Shown here: positions 33,341 to 42,062 of the stretch, in pieces | Layout: the number at the start of each line of letters is the position of its first letter | Numbering within the stretch: the first letter of the stretch is position 1 | Origin: Microbacterium sp. Se63.02b | GTDB taxonomy: Bacteria; Actinomycetota; Actinomycetes; Actinomycetales; Microbacteriaceae | Direction of reading: 5' to 3' | Assembly: GCF_014171575.1 (NCBI RefSeq) | Contig: NZ_CP050453.1 | Coordinates: 3,410,001 to 3,474,000, forward strand | Length of the DNA: 64,000 bases | The notes under the pieces: generated by a model | Seen by the model: only the letters and a program-made list of their open reading frames with translations | Told to the model about the DNA's origin: nothing | Database searches by the model: none | Program-made: the position numbers and the translations under genes

Positions 33341-33384
33341 GAAGGCCCCGCATCCCGGTCGTTAAGACGGGAGTCGGGGCCTTC
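33341..33384 (-). terminator. hairpin downstream of tRNA-Ser
   Basis: GAAGGCCCCG and CGGGGCCTTC form a perfect 10-bp stem enclosing a second CCCG/CGGG pairing. It begins five bases beyond the encoded CCA of the tRNA and is probably its terminator. Confidence 0.6.
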
Positions 33385-33388
33385 GTGG

Positions 33389-33479
33389 TGGCGGTGACGG
33401 TGGGATTTGAACCCACGGTAGGGGGTTACCCTACACAACTTTTCGAGAGTTGCACCTTCGGCCGCTCGGACACGTCACC
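33389..33479 (-). tRNA. tRNA-Ser (anticodon CGA)
   Basis: Read on the minus strand, GGTGACG (33479-33473) pairs with CGTCACC (33399-33393) as the acceptor stem, followed by discriminator G and an encoded CCA. The anticodon arm has the loop CTCGAAA, i.e. anticodon CGA at 33445-33443. A long variable arm (GTAGGG...CCCTAC region) marks it as a serine tRNA, and the T loop reads TTCAAAT. It decodes UCG. Confidence 0.93.
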
Positions 33480-33524
33480 GCGGAACAGCTTACGCGACGA
33501 GCGGCGAGCGCGCGAATCGAACGG

Positions 33525-34571
33525 TCACCAGGCGGAGGCGACCTCGGCGTGGGTGCGGAGGATGCTCTCGGTCGAGCCGGCGGGCGCTCGTCCGATGCCG
33601 CACTCGGTCGCGACACCGAACGCGGTCGTGAACGGGGCCGCGGCGGCGATGCGGCGCTGTGCTCCTTCAGGGCCGTCTTCCCGGTGGACGAGTCCCAGGT
33701 ACAGCTCGTCGACCGGGGCGAGGTCGGCGAGCGGGGCGAAGTACCCCTCGTCGTCGCGCTCGATCGGCACCGGCAGGTGCAGCCAGGTGAGCGGGCGGCC
33801 CGAGGCGGCCATGACCGCGTTCGCGTAACGCACGAGGTTCGCGGCATCCGTCGGTTCGAAGAAGTGCTTCTCCCCCGCGTCGCCGTAGCAGAGGTGCACT
33901 CCGACCTCGACGTCGCCCGGCACGGCGTCGACCAGGGCGGCCAGGCGCGACACGAGACCGTCGAACGGGTCGCCCGGCCACCACGCCTCCATGACGGCGC
34001 CGTATCCGGCCGCGCGTTCGATGATGCCCATCTCGCTCGCGACGTCCCACTGCACGGCGAGGTCGTCATGCGGGACGGCGGCAAGGATAGCGTCGAGCTC
34101 GCGCAGGATCGCCGCCGTGTAGCCGGGCTCGATCGCGGCACGGTCGTCGCCGCGGAAGAAGGAGGAGATCACGGCGAGGGGTGTCGGCAGCGACACCTGG
34201 AACCGCACGTCAGCGGGAACCGCACCCTCGGCACGGAGGCGCGTGAACACGGCGTACGACTCGATCGCTGCGGATGCATAGCCGAGCGAGGGCAGCTGGA
34301 TGCTCGCCGCCTCCACGCCCTCGCCGATGCGCAGGCCGCGCGCGTCGATGCCCGCCGGGAACGGGATGGGCTCCGCACCGACGCGCTCGATACCCTCTGC
34401 CCGGCCGATCACGTCGGGCTGGAACATGATCCAGTGGAACCGCTTGCCCACTTCTCCGTCGGGGATGCGACGGAGCCGGTCGCCCAGCATCTTCGCGGCC
34501 GTGCGGATCGTGGTCTCGGCGTCGTCGTAGTTCACGCTGCCCACGAGGAGGGCACCCTGCGGCTGAGTCAT
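33525..34571 (-). CDS. MetE-like (cobalamin-independent methionine synthase II family) TIM-barrel protein
   Basis: 348 residues. It has a single UROD/MetE-type barrel: GSVNYDDAETTIRTAAKMLG, RRIPDGEVGKRFHWI, DLAVQWDVASEMG, GVHLCYGDAGEKHF and ATECGIGR. The His and Cys in VHLCYGD and the Cys in TECGIG lie where MetE holds its zinc, but the protein lacks the N-terminal folate-binding half, so it is not a normal methionine synthase. Such single-barrel relatives are common in actinobacteria and may act in methyl transfer or in degradation of aromatic or thiol compounds. Monocistronic. Confidence 0.72.
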   Translation of the reverse strand: MTQPQGALLVGSVNYDDAETTIRTAAKMLGDRLRRIPDGEVGKRFHWIMFQPDVIGRAEGIERVGAEPIPFPAGIDARGLRIGEGVEAASIQLPSLGYASAAIESYAVFTRLRAEGAVPADVRFQVSLPTPLAVISSFFRGDDRAAIEPGYTAAILRELDAILAAVPHDDLAVQWDVASEMGIIERAAGYGAVMEAWWPGDPFDGLVSRLAALVDAVPGDVEVGVHLCYGDAGEKHFFEPTDAANLVRYANAVMAASGRPLTWLHLPVPIERDDEGYFAPLADLAPVDELYLGLVHREDGPEGAQRRIAAAAPFTTAFGVATECGIGRAPAGSTESILRTHAEVASAW

Positions 34572-34642
34572 ACCCTCAGAATATCGGCGTGGACCGCGAC
34601 GTTTTCCCCGGTCGCTGCTCCGACACGACCCTGCACCACGGG

Positions 34643-34656
34643 TTAGGATTGCCTAA
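34643..34656. promoter_or_regulatory. DtxR/IdeR-like iron box
   Basis: TTAGG-ATTG-CCTAA has perfect 5-bp arms matching the half-sites of the DtxR/IdeR consensus (TTAGG...CCTAA). It ends 26 bases before ATG 34682, a position suited to iron-dependent repression of that gene. Confidence 0.6.
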
Positions 34657-34681
34657 GAACCCGCCGCCTGTGGGGGCAGCG

Positions 34682-35479
34682 ATGACGGGAAGGATGCGCA
34701 GCGTGGGATTCATCACGTCGGAGGCCCTGGCCGAGACCGGATACGTGGTCCTCGACGATCACTCCACCCCGGTCGACCCCGCCGAATGGAGCGACCTCGA
34801 ATACGTCGGGTGGCGTTCGTCCGGCATCACGCGCTTCGCCCCGCTCACCAGCTATGCGGGCGACGTCGACTGCAACGGCTTCTGGAATCACACGCCACCG
34901 CGCACCGACAAGGGCGGCGTGTGGGTCGACTCCCAGGTCGCCATCGCCCCCTCCCTCCAACGCCTCGCACAGGAACCCGGAGCCGGCGTCGGACGCTGCC
35001 GGGTGATCGAGCTGCAGCCCAACGAGTACGCCGACGCGATCTACAACCTGCACCAGGACGACAACAACCGCCTCAACGAAGAGGGCACCGGCTGGGTGGT
35101 CCGCGCGTTCTTCAACCTCTCCGACGATGACGAGTCGATGCTGATCCTGCGCTCCGACCGCTTCGACCCGGCGACCGAGATCCGACTGTCGCTGCACGCG
35201 GGCTCCCGCATCGTCGTCGACACGCAACGCTTCTGGCACGCGGTCTGGCACCGGGGCGCCGCGCCGCGCTACGCGCTCATCACGTCATGGACCAGCGGAC
35301 CGGAGCTCGACGCGTACATCGCCGCGAACCACGGCGACCCGCACCCGCCGACGATCGACCTCGACGCGCCGTTCGTCGACGCGGCACAGGTCGAGATGCA
35401 CCGCCGGATCGAGGAGCGCCGCCGGGCGTTCGAGGCCCAGGGCATCGTGATGGAGCCGCCCGTCGACATGAGCGTCTGA
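34682..35479 (+). CDS. putative Fe(II)/2-oxoglutarate-type dioxygenase, iron-box controlled
   Basis: 265 residues from ATG 34682. I recognise no named family, but the centre has the layout of an Fe(II)/2OG double-stranded beta-helix: YNLHQDDNNRLN (His-X-Asp), RAFFNLSDDDESML, LHAGSRIVVDT, then a distal His in QRFWHAVWHRG and an Arg in PRYALITSW. The C-terminus is helical and charged (MHRRIEERRRAFEAQ). A DtxR-type iron box lies directly upstream, so it would be made under iron starvation. Alternative: a cupin-like protein without enzyme activity. Confidence 0.6.
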   Translation: MTGRMRSVGFITSEALAETGYVVLDDHSTPVDPAEWSDLEYVGWRSSGITRFAPLTSYAGDVDCNGFWNHTPPRTDKGGVWVDSQVAIAPSLQRLAQEPGAGVGRCRVIELQPNEYADAIYNLHQDDNNRLNEEGTGWVVRAFFNLSDDDESMLILRSDRFDPATEIRLSLHAGSRIVVDTQRFWHAVWHRGAAPRYALITSWTSGPELDAYIAANHGDPHPPTIDLDAPFVDAAQVEMHRRIEERRRAFEAQGIVMEPPVDMSV

Positions 35480-35489
35480 CCCCTCGCGC

Positions 35490-37155
35490 TCAGACCGTGC
35501 GACCGCGCTCGATCCGCACCACGCGGTCGACCGTGCCCGCCGGCGGAGGCACGTGCGAGATCAGCAGCACCGACTGGCCACCCGTCGCCTCGAGCAGGTC
35601 GCGCAACAGGGCGTCGGAGGCGTCGGGGTCGACTCCGGCGGTCGGCTCATCGAGCACCAGCACCGGGAACCCGCGCAAGAGCCCCCGCGCGAGCGAGATC
35701 CGCTGTGCCTGGCCGCCCGAGACCAGGGCACCACGATCGCCGACCCGTGCATCGAGGCCGCCGCGCTCGCGGACCCACTCCCCCAGCCCGACGCGGTCGA
35801 GCACCTCGAGCAGTTCGTCGTCGGTCGCACTGTCACGTGCGAACAGCAGGTTCTGGCGGATGTCCTCGTCGAACAGCTGAGGGTGCTGTTCACACAGGCC
35901 GATCACGCGACGCAGCGCCGCGCCGGAGAGGTCTGCGGCGTCGCGCCCGTCGATGCGGTACTCGCCCTCCACGCGCAGGAAGCCGACGAGCGCTGCCGCC
36001 AGCGAGCTCTTGCCGGCCCCGCTGGGCCCCGCCACCAGCACCCGCTCGCCCGGATCGAGGTCGAGGTCGACACCCTTCAGCGCAGGAGCACCGCCCGGCC
36101 AGTTCGCCCGCACATCGCGCAACCGCAGCGCGGGAGCTTGCGCGAACTCGACCTCCTCCCCCGCGTCGGTCCGCAGTTCGACCGGCATCCGCTCAGGGAG
36201 CACGTCGACGATGCGCTCCGCGCTCGAACGCACGCTGCGCCACGAGGCTGCGGCGATCGGAACCGCCCCGAAGATCTCGAACACCACCATCGGCACGAGC
36301 ACGGCGACCGCGAGCCACGGACCATCGATCGTGCCGTCGGCGAGCCCGGGCGCGGCGGCGGCGAGCGCCCACACCGACGCGGCACCAGCGACCGCCGACA
36401 CCACGCCCGCGGCGACGGCCTGCGCGAGGGATGCGCGATCGACCACCCGGCGCAGCGCGGCGTCGGCGTCGGCGATGCGGGCACGGCCCTGCTCCTCCAC
36501 GCCGTAGGCGAGGAGGACATCGAGGCTGCCGAAGTAGTCGACCAGCGCGGCGGAGAGCTCCGCCCTCCGTGCGGACACCATCGACTCCGCCTTCGATCCG
36601 AAGAGCCAGCCCAGCCCGATCGCCGCCGCCGCCGCGATGAGCAGGCAGACCGCGAGAGTGAGCGCGGCAGCGGGCGAGACGAATGCCAGGAATCCCACGG
36701 CCCCGACCGCGACGAGCGGCGACGCCGAGGGGTTGGACCACGCGCAGCGGCAGATTCTGCAGGTTCTCGACATCGTCGACCAGGGCCGCGAGCACCTGAC
36801 CACGGTCGGTCGACCCCAGGCCGGCCGGCGAGAGCGGGATCAGCCGCCGCACCATGTCGGCACGGGTCGAAGCGAGCTGACGCAACGCGGCGTCGTGTCC
36901 GCTCAGGCGCTCCAGATATCGGGTGACGGCGCGGGTCACCGCGAAGAAGCGCACCCCGACCACGGCGATAGACAGCGGCACGAGCGAGTCGACGATCGAG
37001 GCGCTCACGATCAGCCAGCCGCTCACCGCGAGCAGACTCACGGCGGCGGCGGCCGAGAGCAGCCCCCACACCTGGGCCGGGAGGAAGCGTCCCGTCGGCG
37101 GTTGTGCGAGGCGGAGGACACCCCGGATGCGCTGCGTCCGCGCCTCCCCGCTCAT
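35490..37155 (-). CDS. cydC: thiol reductant ABC exporter subunit CydC, frameshifted
   Basis: About 554 residues. ATG 37155 overlaps the cydD stop (ATGA). The N-terminal part gives VSLLAVSGWLIVSAS and the typical TRYLERLSGHDAALR and LVDDVENLQNLPLRVVQP; the frame then breaks near 36717-36722, where a CG pair seems lost, and resumes as LVAVGAVGFLAFVSPAAALT. The ATPase half has Walker A GPSGAGKSS, signature VSGGQAQR and Walker B FPVLVLDEPTAG. With CydD it exports cysteine or glutathione, or heme-related substrates, needed for assembly of cytochrome bd. Last gene of the cyd operon. Confidence 0.88.
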
Positions 37156-38807
37156 GCGCTCACCCCCAGCGCCACGACCCGGTCGGCGATGTCCCGCGCA
37201 GACCGACGGTGCGAGACGAGCAGCACCGTGGCCCCGGCATCCGCCCTCTCCCGCAGCGAGCGCCACAGCCGCTCCTCGGTCGCAGGGTCGAGAGCACTCG
37301 AGGGTTCGTCCAGCACGAGCACGCCTCCGCGTCCGGCGGCCTCCCGGTACAGGGCCCTGGCCACGGCCACGCGCTGCGCCTGCCCTCCGGAGAGCCCCGC
37401 GCCCTGCACGCCGAGCACGAGTCCGGGGTCGATGCCCTCGGCACAGGCGGCGTCGAGGGCGGCACGGACGTCGGCGGCATCGGGGTCGTCATCCCCCAGC
37501 GCGACGTTCTCCGCCACGGTGCCCCGCAGGAGTCCGGGACTCTGACCCGCCCACGCGAGCCACGCCGACGGCGCGAGTCGCCGCACATCGAGTCCGGCGT
37601 AGGCGGCCGTCCCCTCGAAGTCGCTCGCACCCCGCAGCGCCGCGAGCAGACTGGACTTGCCCGACCCGCTCGGCCCCTCGATCAGGGTGACCGTGCCCGG
37701 TTCGGCCGTGAACGAGACGGGCGGCAGGTCTCGCACCCGGAGCCCCTCGACCACGAGCACCCCGCCCGGCACCACCTGTCGGGCGGTGTCGCGGATACCG
37801 GATGATTCCGCGGCGATCCGTCCGGTGTTCCCGTCCGACATCCGTCCGGCGTCTCCCCGCGCATGCTCGGCGTCGAGCACCTCGAACACGTCCTCAGTCG
37901 CGGCGACGCCCTCTGCGGCCGCGTGGAACTGCACGCCCACCTGGCGGATGGGCAGGAACGCCTCAGGGGCGAGCAGCAGCACGAACAACCCGACCTCGAG
38001 CGTCAGGTCGCCCGAAAGCAGCCGGAACCCGACCGACACCGCGATCAGCGCCACGGCGATCGAAGCCAGCAGCTCCATCGCGAATCCGGACAGGAACGAG
38101 AACCGCAGCACCTTCATGGTCTCGCGGCGGTACTCGTCGGCGGTGACCTCGATGCGGTCGGCCGCTCGCCGGTCGCGGCCGAAGAGCCGCAGAGTCGAGA
38201 GTCCCTGCACGGTGTCGGCGAACCGGGCCGCGAGGCGCTGCAGCGTCTGCCACTGTCGCGCCTGCACCGTCCGCGTCGCCATGCCGATCAGGATCAGGAA
38301 CAACGGGATCAGGGGCAGCGTGATCACCGCGGTGAGTCCGCTCGGCCAGTCCTGCCACCACATCACCGCGACCAGCACAGGCGTCGCGATGACGGTCAGC
38401 ACCAGCTGCGGGATGTAGCGGGCGAAGTACGCATCCAGCGCCTCCAGGCCGTGGCCGGCGGTGACCGCGAGCGCCGTCTGGTTCCGCTGCGCCAGCCACC
38501 CCGGCCCGAGCCGACCGACCGCCGCGACGAGCGCCGCCCTGAGCTGCATCCCTGTCTTCGCCGCCGCACGCGTGCCCGCCGCATCCGACGCCGCGATCAA
38601 GAGTCCCCTCGACAGGGCCGCCAGCAACAGCCAGAGGAGCGACCCCGAGACGTCGCGTCCGGCGATGGCACCCGTGATCGCGTCGGTCAGCAGCCACGCG
38701 AACGCGATCGTGACGGCCGTCTGCACGACGCCGATCGACGCGGATGCCGCGAGGAACCCCCTCGCGGCACCCGCGTACTTCAGCAGTCTCGGATCGACGG
38801 GTTTCAC
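37152..38807 (-). CDS. cydD: thiol reductant ABC exporter subunit CydD
   Basis: 551 residues from GTG 38807, which overlaps the cydB stop. The membrane half shows VQTAVTIAFAWLLTDAI, NQTALAVTAGHGLEALDAYF and RLAARFADTVQGLSTLRLFG, all typical of CydD. The ATPase half has Walker A EGPSGSGKSS, signature LSGGQAQRVA and Walker B VLVLDEPSSALD. Works as a heterodimer with CydC. Confidence 0.92.
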   Translation of the reverse strand: MKPVDPRLLKYAGAARGFLAASASIGVVQTAVTIAFAWLLTDAITGAIAGRDVSGSLLWLLLAALSRGLLIAASDAAGTRAAAKTGMQLRAALVAAVGRLGPGWLAQRNQTALAVTAGHGLEALDAYFARYIPQLVLTVIATPVLVAVMWWQDWPSGLTAVITLPLIPLFLILIGMATRTVQARQWQTLQRLAARFADTVQGLSTLRLFGRDRRAADRIEVTADEYRRETMKVLRFSFLSGFAMELLASIAVALIAVSVGFRLLSGDLTLEVGLFVLLLAPEAFLPIRQVGVQFHAAAEGVAATEDVFEVLDAEHARGDAGRMSDGNTGRIAAESSGIRDTARQVVPGGVLVVEGLRVRDLPPVSFTAEPGTVTLIEGPSGSGKSSLLAALRGASDFEGTAAYAGLDVRRLAPSAWLAWAGQSPGLLRGTVAENVALGDDDPDAADVRAALDAACAEGIDPGLVLGVQGAGLSGGQAQRVAVARALYREAAGRGGVLVLDEPSSALDPATEERLWRSLRERADAGATVLLVSHRRSARDIADRVVALGVSA

Positions 38808-39832
38808 GCGTGCGCCGGAGCCCCCTCGATGGAGGTCCGGGTGACGCGCTTGCGGAAGACCCAGTAGGTCCAGGCCTGGTACGCGATCACGAGCGGCATC
38901 GCGATCAGGGCGGTCCAACTCATGATCTGCAGCGTATACGGGGTGCTGGAGGCGTTCGCGATCGTGAGGCTGTACGCGGGGTCGATCGTCGACGGCATCA
39001 CGTACGGGAAGAGCGCGGAGAACAGCATCACGACCGCGAACATCACCGTGAGGATGCCGGCGAAGAACGCCCAGCCGTCGAAGCCACGCACCGAGAGCAC
39101 GATCGCGGCGATCAGCGACACCGCGGCCACGGCGCCGGCGCCGACGACGAGCCACAGCAGCGGCGCCTCACGTCCGGCCGCGATCATGATCGTCCACAGG
39201 ACGGTCGCCGCCGCGACGATCACGGTCGGGATGGCGGCGCGGGCCGCGAGCTTGCGAGCGTCCTCGTGCACCTGCCCATCGGTCTTGAGCGCCACGAACA
39301 GCACGCCGTGCAGGAAGAACAGCAGCAGCGTGGTGACCCCCACGAGCAGCGCGTACGGGTTCAGCAGCGAGAAGAAGCCGCCGACGTAGATGTGGTTCTC
39401 GTCGATCGCGACGCCCTGCACGATGTTGCCGAACGCGACACCCCACAGCAGCGCCGGCACGACCGAGCCGAGCACGATCATGCGGTCGAAGCCCTGCTTC
39501 CACTTGCGGCCCTCGCGCTGGTGACGGTACTCGAACGAGACGCCGCGCAGGATCAGTGCCAGCAGGATGAGCAGGAGCGGCAGGTAGAAGCCGCTGAACA
39601 GCGTCGCGTACCACTCGGGGAACGACGCGAACAGCACAGCTCCCGCCACGATCACCCAGGTCTCGTTGAGGTCCCAGACCGGGCCGATCGTGTTGATGAC
39701 CTGACGCCGCGAGACGTCGTCCTTGCCCAGGAACGGCAACGACATGCCGACCCCGAAGTCGAACCCGTCGAGCACGAAGTACCCCACGAAGAAGAAGGCG
39801 ACGATGAAGAACCAGAGCGTTGCGAGATCCAT
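38804..39832 (-). CDS. cydB: cytochrome bd ubiquinol/menaquinol oxidase subunit II
   Basis: 342 residues, nine hydrophobic spans. Opens with LWFFIVAFFFVGYFVLDGFD, the conserved start of CydB; VINTIGPVWDLNETWVI and LAPFVMPSTI-like (FPYVMPSTIDPAYSLTIANA) are family hallmarks. AAGGAGG precedes the ATG. It packs against CydA in the cytoplasmic membrane. Confidence 0.95.
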   Translation of the reverse strand: MDLATLWFFIVAFFFVGYFVLDGFDFGVGMSLPFLGKDDVSRRQVINTIGPVWDLNETWVIVAGAVLFASFPEWYATLFSGFYLPLLLILLALILRGVSFEYRHQREGRKWKQGFDRMIVLGSVVPALLWGVAFGNIVQGVAIDENHIYVGGFFSLLNPYALLVGVTTLLLFFLHGVLFVALKTDGQVHEDARKLAARAAIPTVIVAAATVLWTIMIAAGREAPLLWLVVGAGAVAAVSLIAAIVLSVRGFDGWAFFAGILTVMFAVVMLFSALFPYVMPSTIDPAYSLTIANASSTPYTLQIMSWTALIAMPLVIAYQAWTYWVFRKRVTRTSIEGAPAHA

Positions 39833-39846
39833 GATGCTCCTCCTTC

Positions 39847-41262
39847 TCAGTAGACGACCGACGGCAGCTGGGCCGTCTCGTCGTGCGGCTGTTCTTCGGT
39901 GTCAGGGCCCTTCTGCGCGGCCCGGATGATGAGCCGGATCTCGACGACGGCGAGCGCGGCGTAGATGGCCGTGAAGGCGATGAGGGAGATCAGCACCTCG
40001 AGTCCGGAGACGCCGGGCGAGACGCCGTCCTGCGTAGTCATGAGACCGAACACGATCCACGGCTGCCTGCCCATCTCGGTGAACACCCAGCCCATGATGT
40101 TGGCGGCGAGCGCGAGCGGGAACGACCAGATCGCGAGCTTCCACATCCACGGAGCCGGGGGCTTCTTGGCGCCCTTGCGGGTGAGCCAGAGGCCGGCGAC
40201 CGCGACGAGAGCGGCGGCGATGCCGAGACCGATCATCCAACGGAACGCCCAGTAGGTGATCCACAGGATCGGTGCGAAGTCCGTCAGTCCGGTCGACGCG
40301 TAGGTCTGCGCGTACTCGGCGTTCAGGTCGTTGATGCCGTGCACGCAGGCGTCGAGGGTGTGCGTCGACAGCAGCGAGAGCAGATACGGCACACGTATCG
40401 AGAACAGCTCGGAACTGCCGTCGGGGGTGCCGAGCGTGAAGATGCTGAACGAGGCGTCCGGCCCGCAGACCGTGTTGAAGGTCGCCTCGGCCGCCGCCAT
40501 CTTCATCGGCTGTGCCGCGTACATCGCGAGACCCAACTGGTCGCCGGTGAGCACGACACCCGCGGTCGAGACGATCATGGCCCACAGCCCGAACTTGAGC
40601 GAGATGCGCATGGTGTCGAAGTGCTGGCCGCGCGAGAGGTGCCAGGCCGAGACGGAGATCACGACACCGGCGGCGAACATCAGAGCACCGAAGATCGTGT
40701 GCGGGAACGCGGCGAGTGCGACCGGGTTGGTCAGCAGCGCCCAGAAGTCGGTGAGCTCGGCCCTGTTGGTCTCGGGGTTGAACGTGTACCCGACCGGGTT
40801 CTGCATGAACGCGTTGGCCGCGATGATGAAGTACGCCGACAGGATGCTGCCGATCGACACGCACCAGATCGTGGCGAGGTGCAGCTTCTGTGGGAGTTTG
40901 TCCCACCCGAAGATCCACAGACCGATGAAGGTCGCCTCGAAGAAGAAGGCCAGGAGTCCTTCGAATGCCAGCGGGGCGCCGAACACGTCGCCGACGAAGC
41001 GGGAGTAGTCGGACCAGTTCATGCCGAACTGGAACTCCTGCACGATGCCGGTGACCACGCCCATCGCGAAGTTGATGAGGAAGATCTTGCCGAAGAAGCG
41101 GGTGAGGTGGAGGTACTGGACCTTGCCGGTGCGCACCCACGCGGTCTGGAAGATCGCGGCGATCAGGGCCATGCCGATCGTGAGCGGTACGAACAGGTAG
41201 TGGTAGACGGTCGTGAGCCCGAACTGCCATCGGGCGAGCGCGAGCGGATCAAGCCATTCCAT
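39847..41262 (-). CDS. cydA: cytochrome bd ubiquinol/menaquinol oxidase subunit I
   Basis: 471 residues. The N-terminal LALARWQFGLTTVYHYLFVP contains the heme b595 ligand His; later motifs are VTGIVQEFQFGMNWSDYSRF, FEATFIGLWIFGWD, the GDQLG-type sequence VLTGDQLGLAMYAAQPMKMA with the quinol-site region following, and GRQPWIVFGLMTTQDGVSP. It reduces oxygen to water at high affinity using menaquinol. The ATG overlaps the end of the regulator gene by 14 bases, so regulator, cydA, cydB, cydD and cydC form one operon. Confidence 0.95.
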   Translation of the reverse strand: MEWLDPLALARWQFGLTTVYHYLFVPLTIGMALIAAIFQTAWVRTGKVQYLHLTRFFGKIFLINFAMGVVTGIVQEFQFGMNWSDYSRFVGDVFGAPLAFEGLLAFFFEATFIGLWIFGWDKLPQKLHLATIWCVSIGSILSAYFIIAANAFMQNPVGYTFNPETNRAELTDFWALLTNPVALAAFPHTIFGALMFAAGVVISVSAWHLSRGQHFDTMRISLKFGLWAMIVSTAGVVLTGDQLGLAMYAAQPMKMAAAEATFNTVCGPDASFSIFTLGTPDGSSELFSIRVPYLLSLLSTHTLDACVHGINDLNAEYAQTYASTGLTDFAPILWITYWAFRWMIGLGIAAALVAVAGLWLTRKGAKKPPAPWMWKLAIWSFPLALAANIMGWVFTEMGRQPWIVFGLMTTQDGVSPGVSGLEVLISLIAFTAIYAALAVVEIRLIIRAAQKGPDTEEQPHDETAQLPSVVY

Positions 41263-41962
41263 GCACGATTCCTGTTCTGTGAGACTGCGTCGTCCGATGA
41301 CGCAGCTGCTCGGTGTGGGCGTTCAGCCGGGCGGAGGTGTCGCGCAGCTGCACGGTGCAGTCGGAGGGGAGCACGGCTTCCTGCACGCGCTCGGCAGCGA
41401 GCGGCCCGCCGGCCTCGTTCAGCACGCTCTGCATCAGGCCGAGGTGCACCTGGCACAGCATCGGCCGGTTCTCGGGCAGCCCTGCCGCGTGGGGGCACGG
41501 GCTGAGGTCGACCGTGAGCCGATCGCCGTCGACGATGGGCTCGAAGCCGCTCTCTTCGAGGTGCTCGACCAGGGCATCGAGCTGATACGTGGCCTCGCGT
41601 CCCAGGCCGGAGGCTGCACCGGGGTGGATGCTCCGCAGCAGGTCTCCGCGACGGGCGGCGGCCTTGGCCTTGTCACGAGCGACCGGGCTCGAGGCGCCGG
41701 GGTCTCCGGTGGCGGCGCTGTATAGCGTGCGGGGACGCCCCCTGGTGGTGCGGTGCTCGATCGTCGGGATCACGTATCCGCCCTCGATCAGCCGCTGCAG
41801 GTGCTCGCGCACCGTGTTGGCGTGCAGGCCGGTGGCCTCGCACAGATCGCCGATCGAGAGTTGACCGCCCGAATGCGTCTGACCCGCTTCGAAGAGCAGG
41901 TGCAGGATGCGCACCCGGGAGTAGCTCGAGATCGGCCCGCAGACGGACCCGCCGTTGGACAT
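41249..41962 (-). CDS. winged-helix regulator with C-terminal Cys motif, probable Fe-S sensor of the cyd operon
   Basis: 237 residues. The N-terminal half is a MarR/ArsR-like winged helix (SRVRILHLLFEAGQ, LSIGDLCEATGLHANTVREH, GRPRTLYSA). The C-terminal half carries CPHAAGLPENRPMLCQVHLG and, about 30 residues later, PSDCTVQL: a three-cysteine layout like that of SufR-type repressors, which bind an Fe-S cluster. It starts the cydABDC operon and overlaps cydA, so it likely tunes oxidase expression to oxygen or redox state. Cluster binding is inferred from the spacing, not shown. Confidence 0.8.
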   Translation of the reverse strand: MSNGGSVCGPISSYSRVRILHLLFEAGQTHSGGQLSIGDLCEATGLHANTVREHLQRLIEGGYVIPTIEHRTTRGRPRTLYSAATGDPGASSPVARDKAKAAARRGDLLRSIHPGAASGLGREATYQLDALVEHLEESGFEPIVDGDRLTVDLSPCPHAAGLPENRPMLCQVHLGLMQSVLNEAGGPLAAERVQEAVLPSDCTVQLRDTSARLNAHTEQLRHRTTQSHRTGIVHGMA

Positions 41963-42062
41963 GACACCAGTATCGCGCGGGGTCGGCGGTTTGCGGAGGA
42001 CGCGGGCCGTGAATAATCACCTGGTCGATAGGGATGTCCGATCCCGGCGATAGCCTGGGGGC

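Noticed and set aside
38808..41505. Long plus-strand frames opposite cydA and cydB
   Set aside because: Low-complexity Arg/Glu/His-rich products typical of antisense reading of membrane-protein genes; no start signals.
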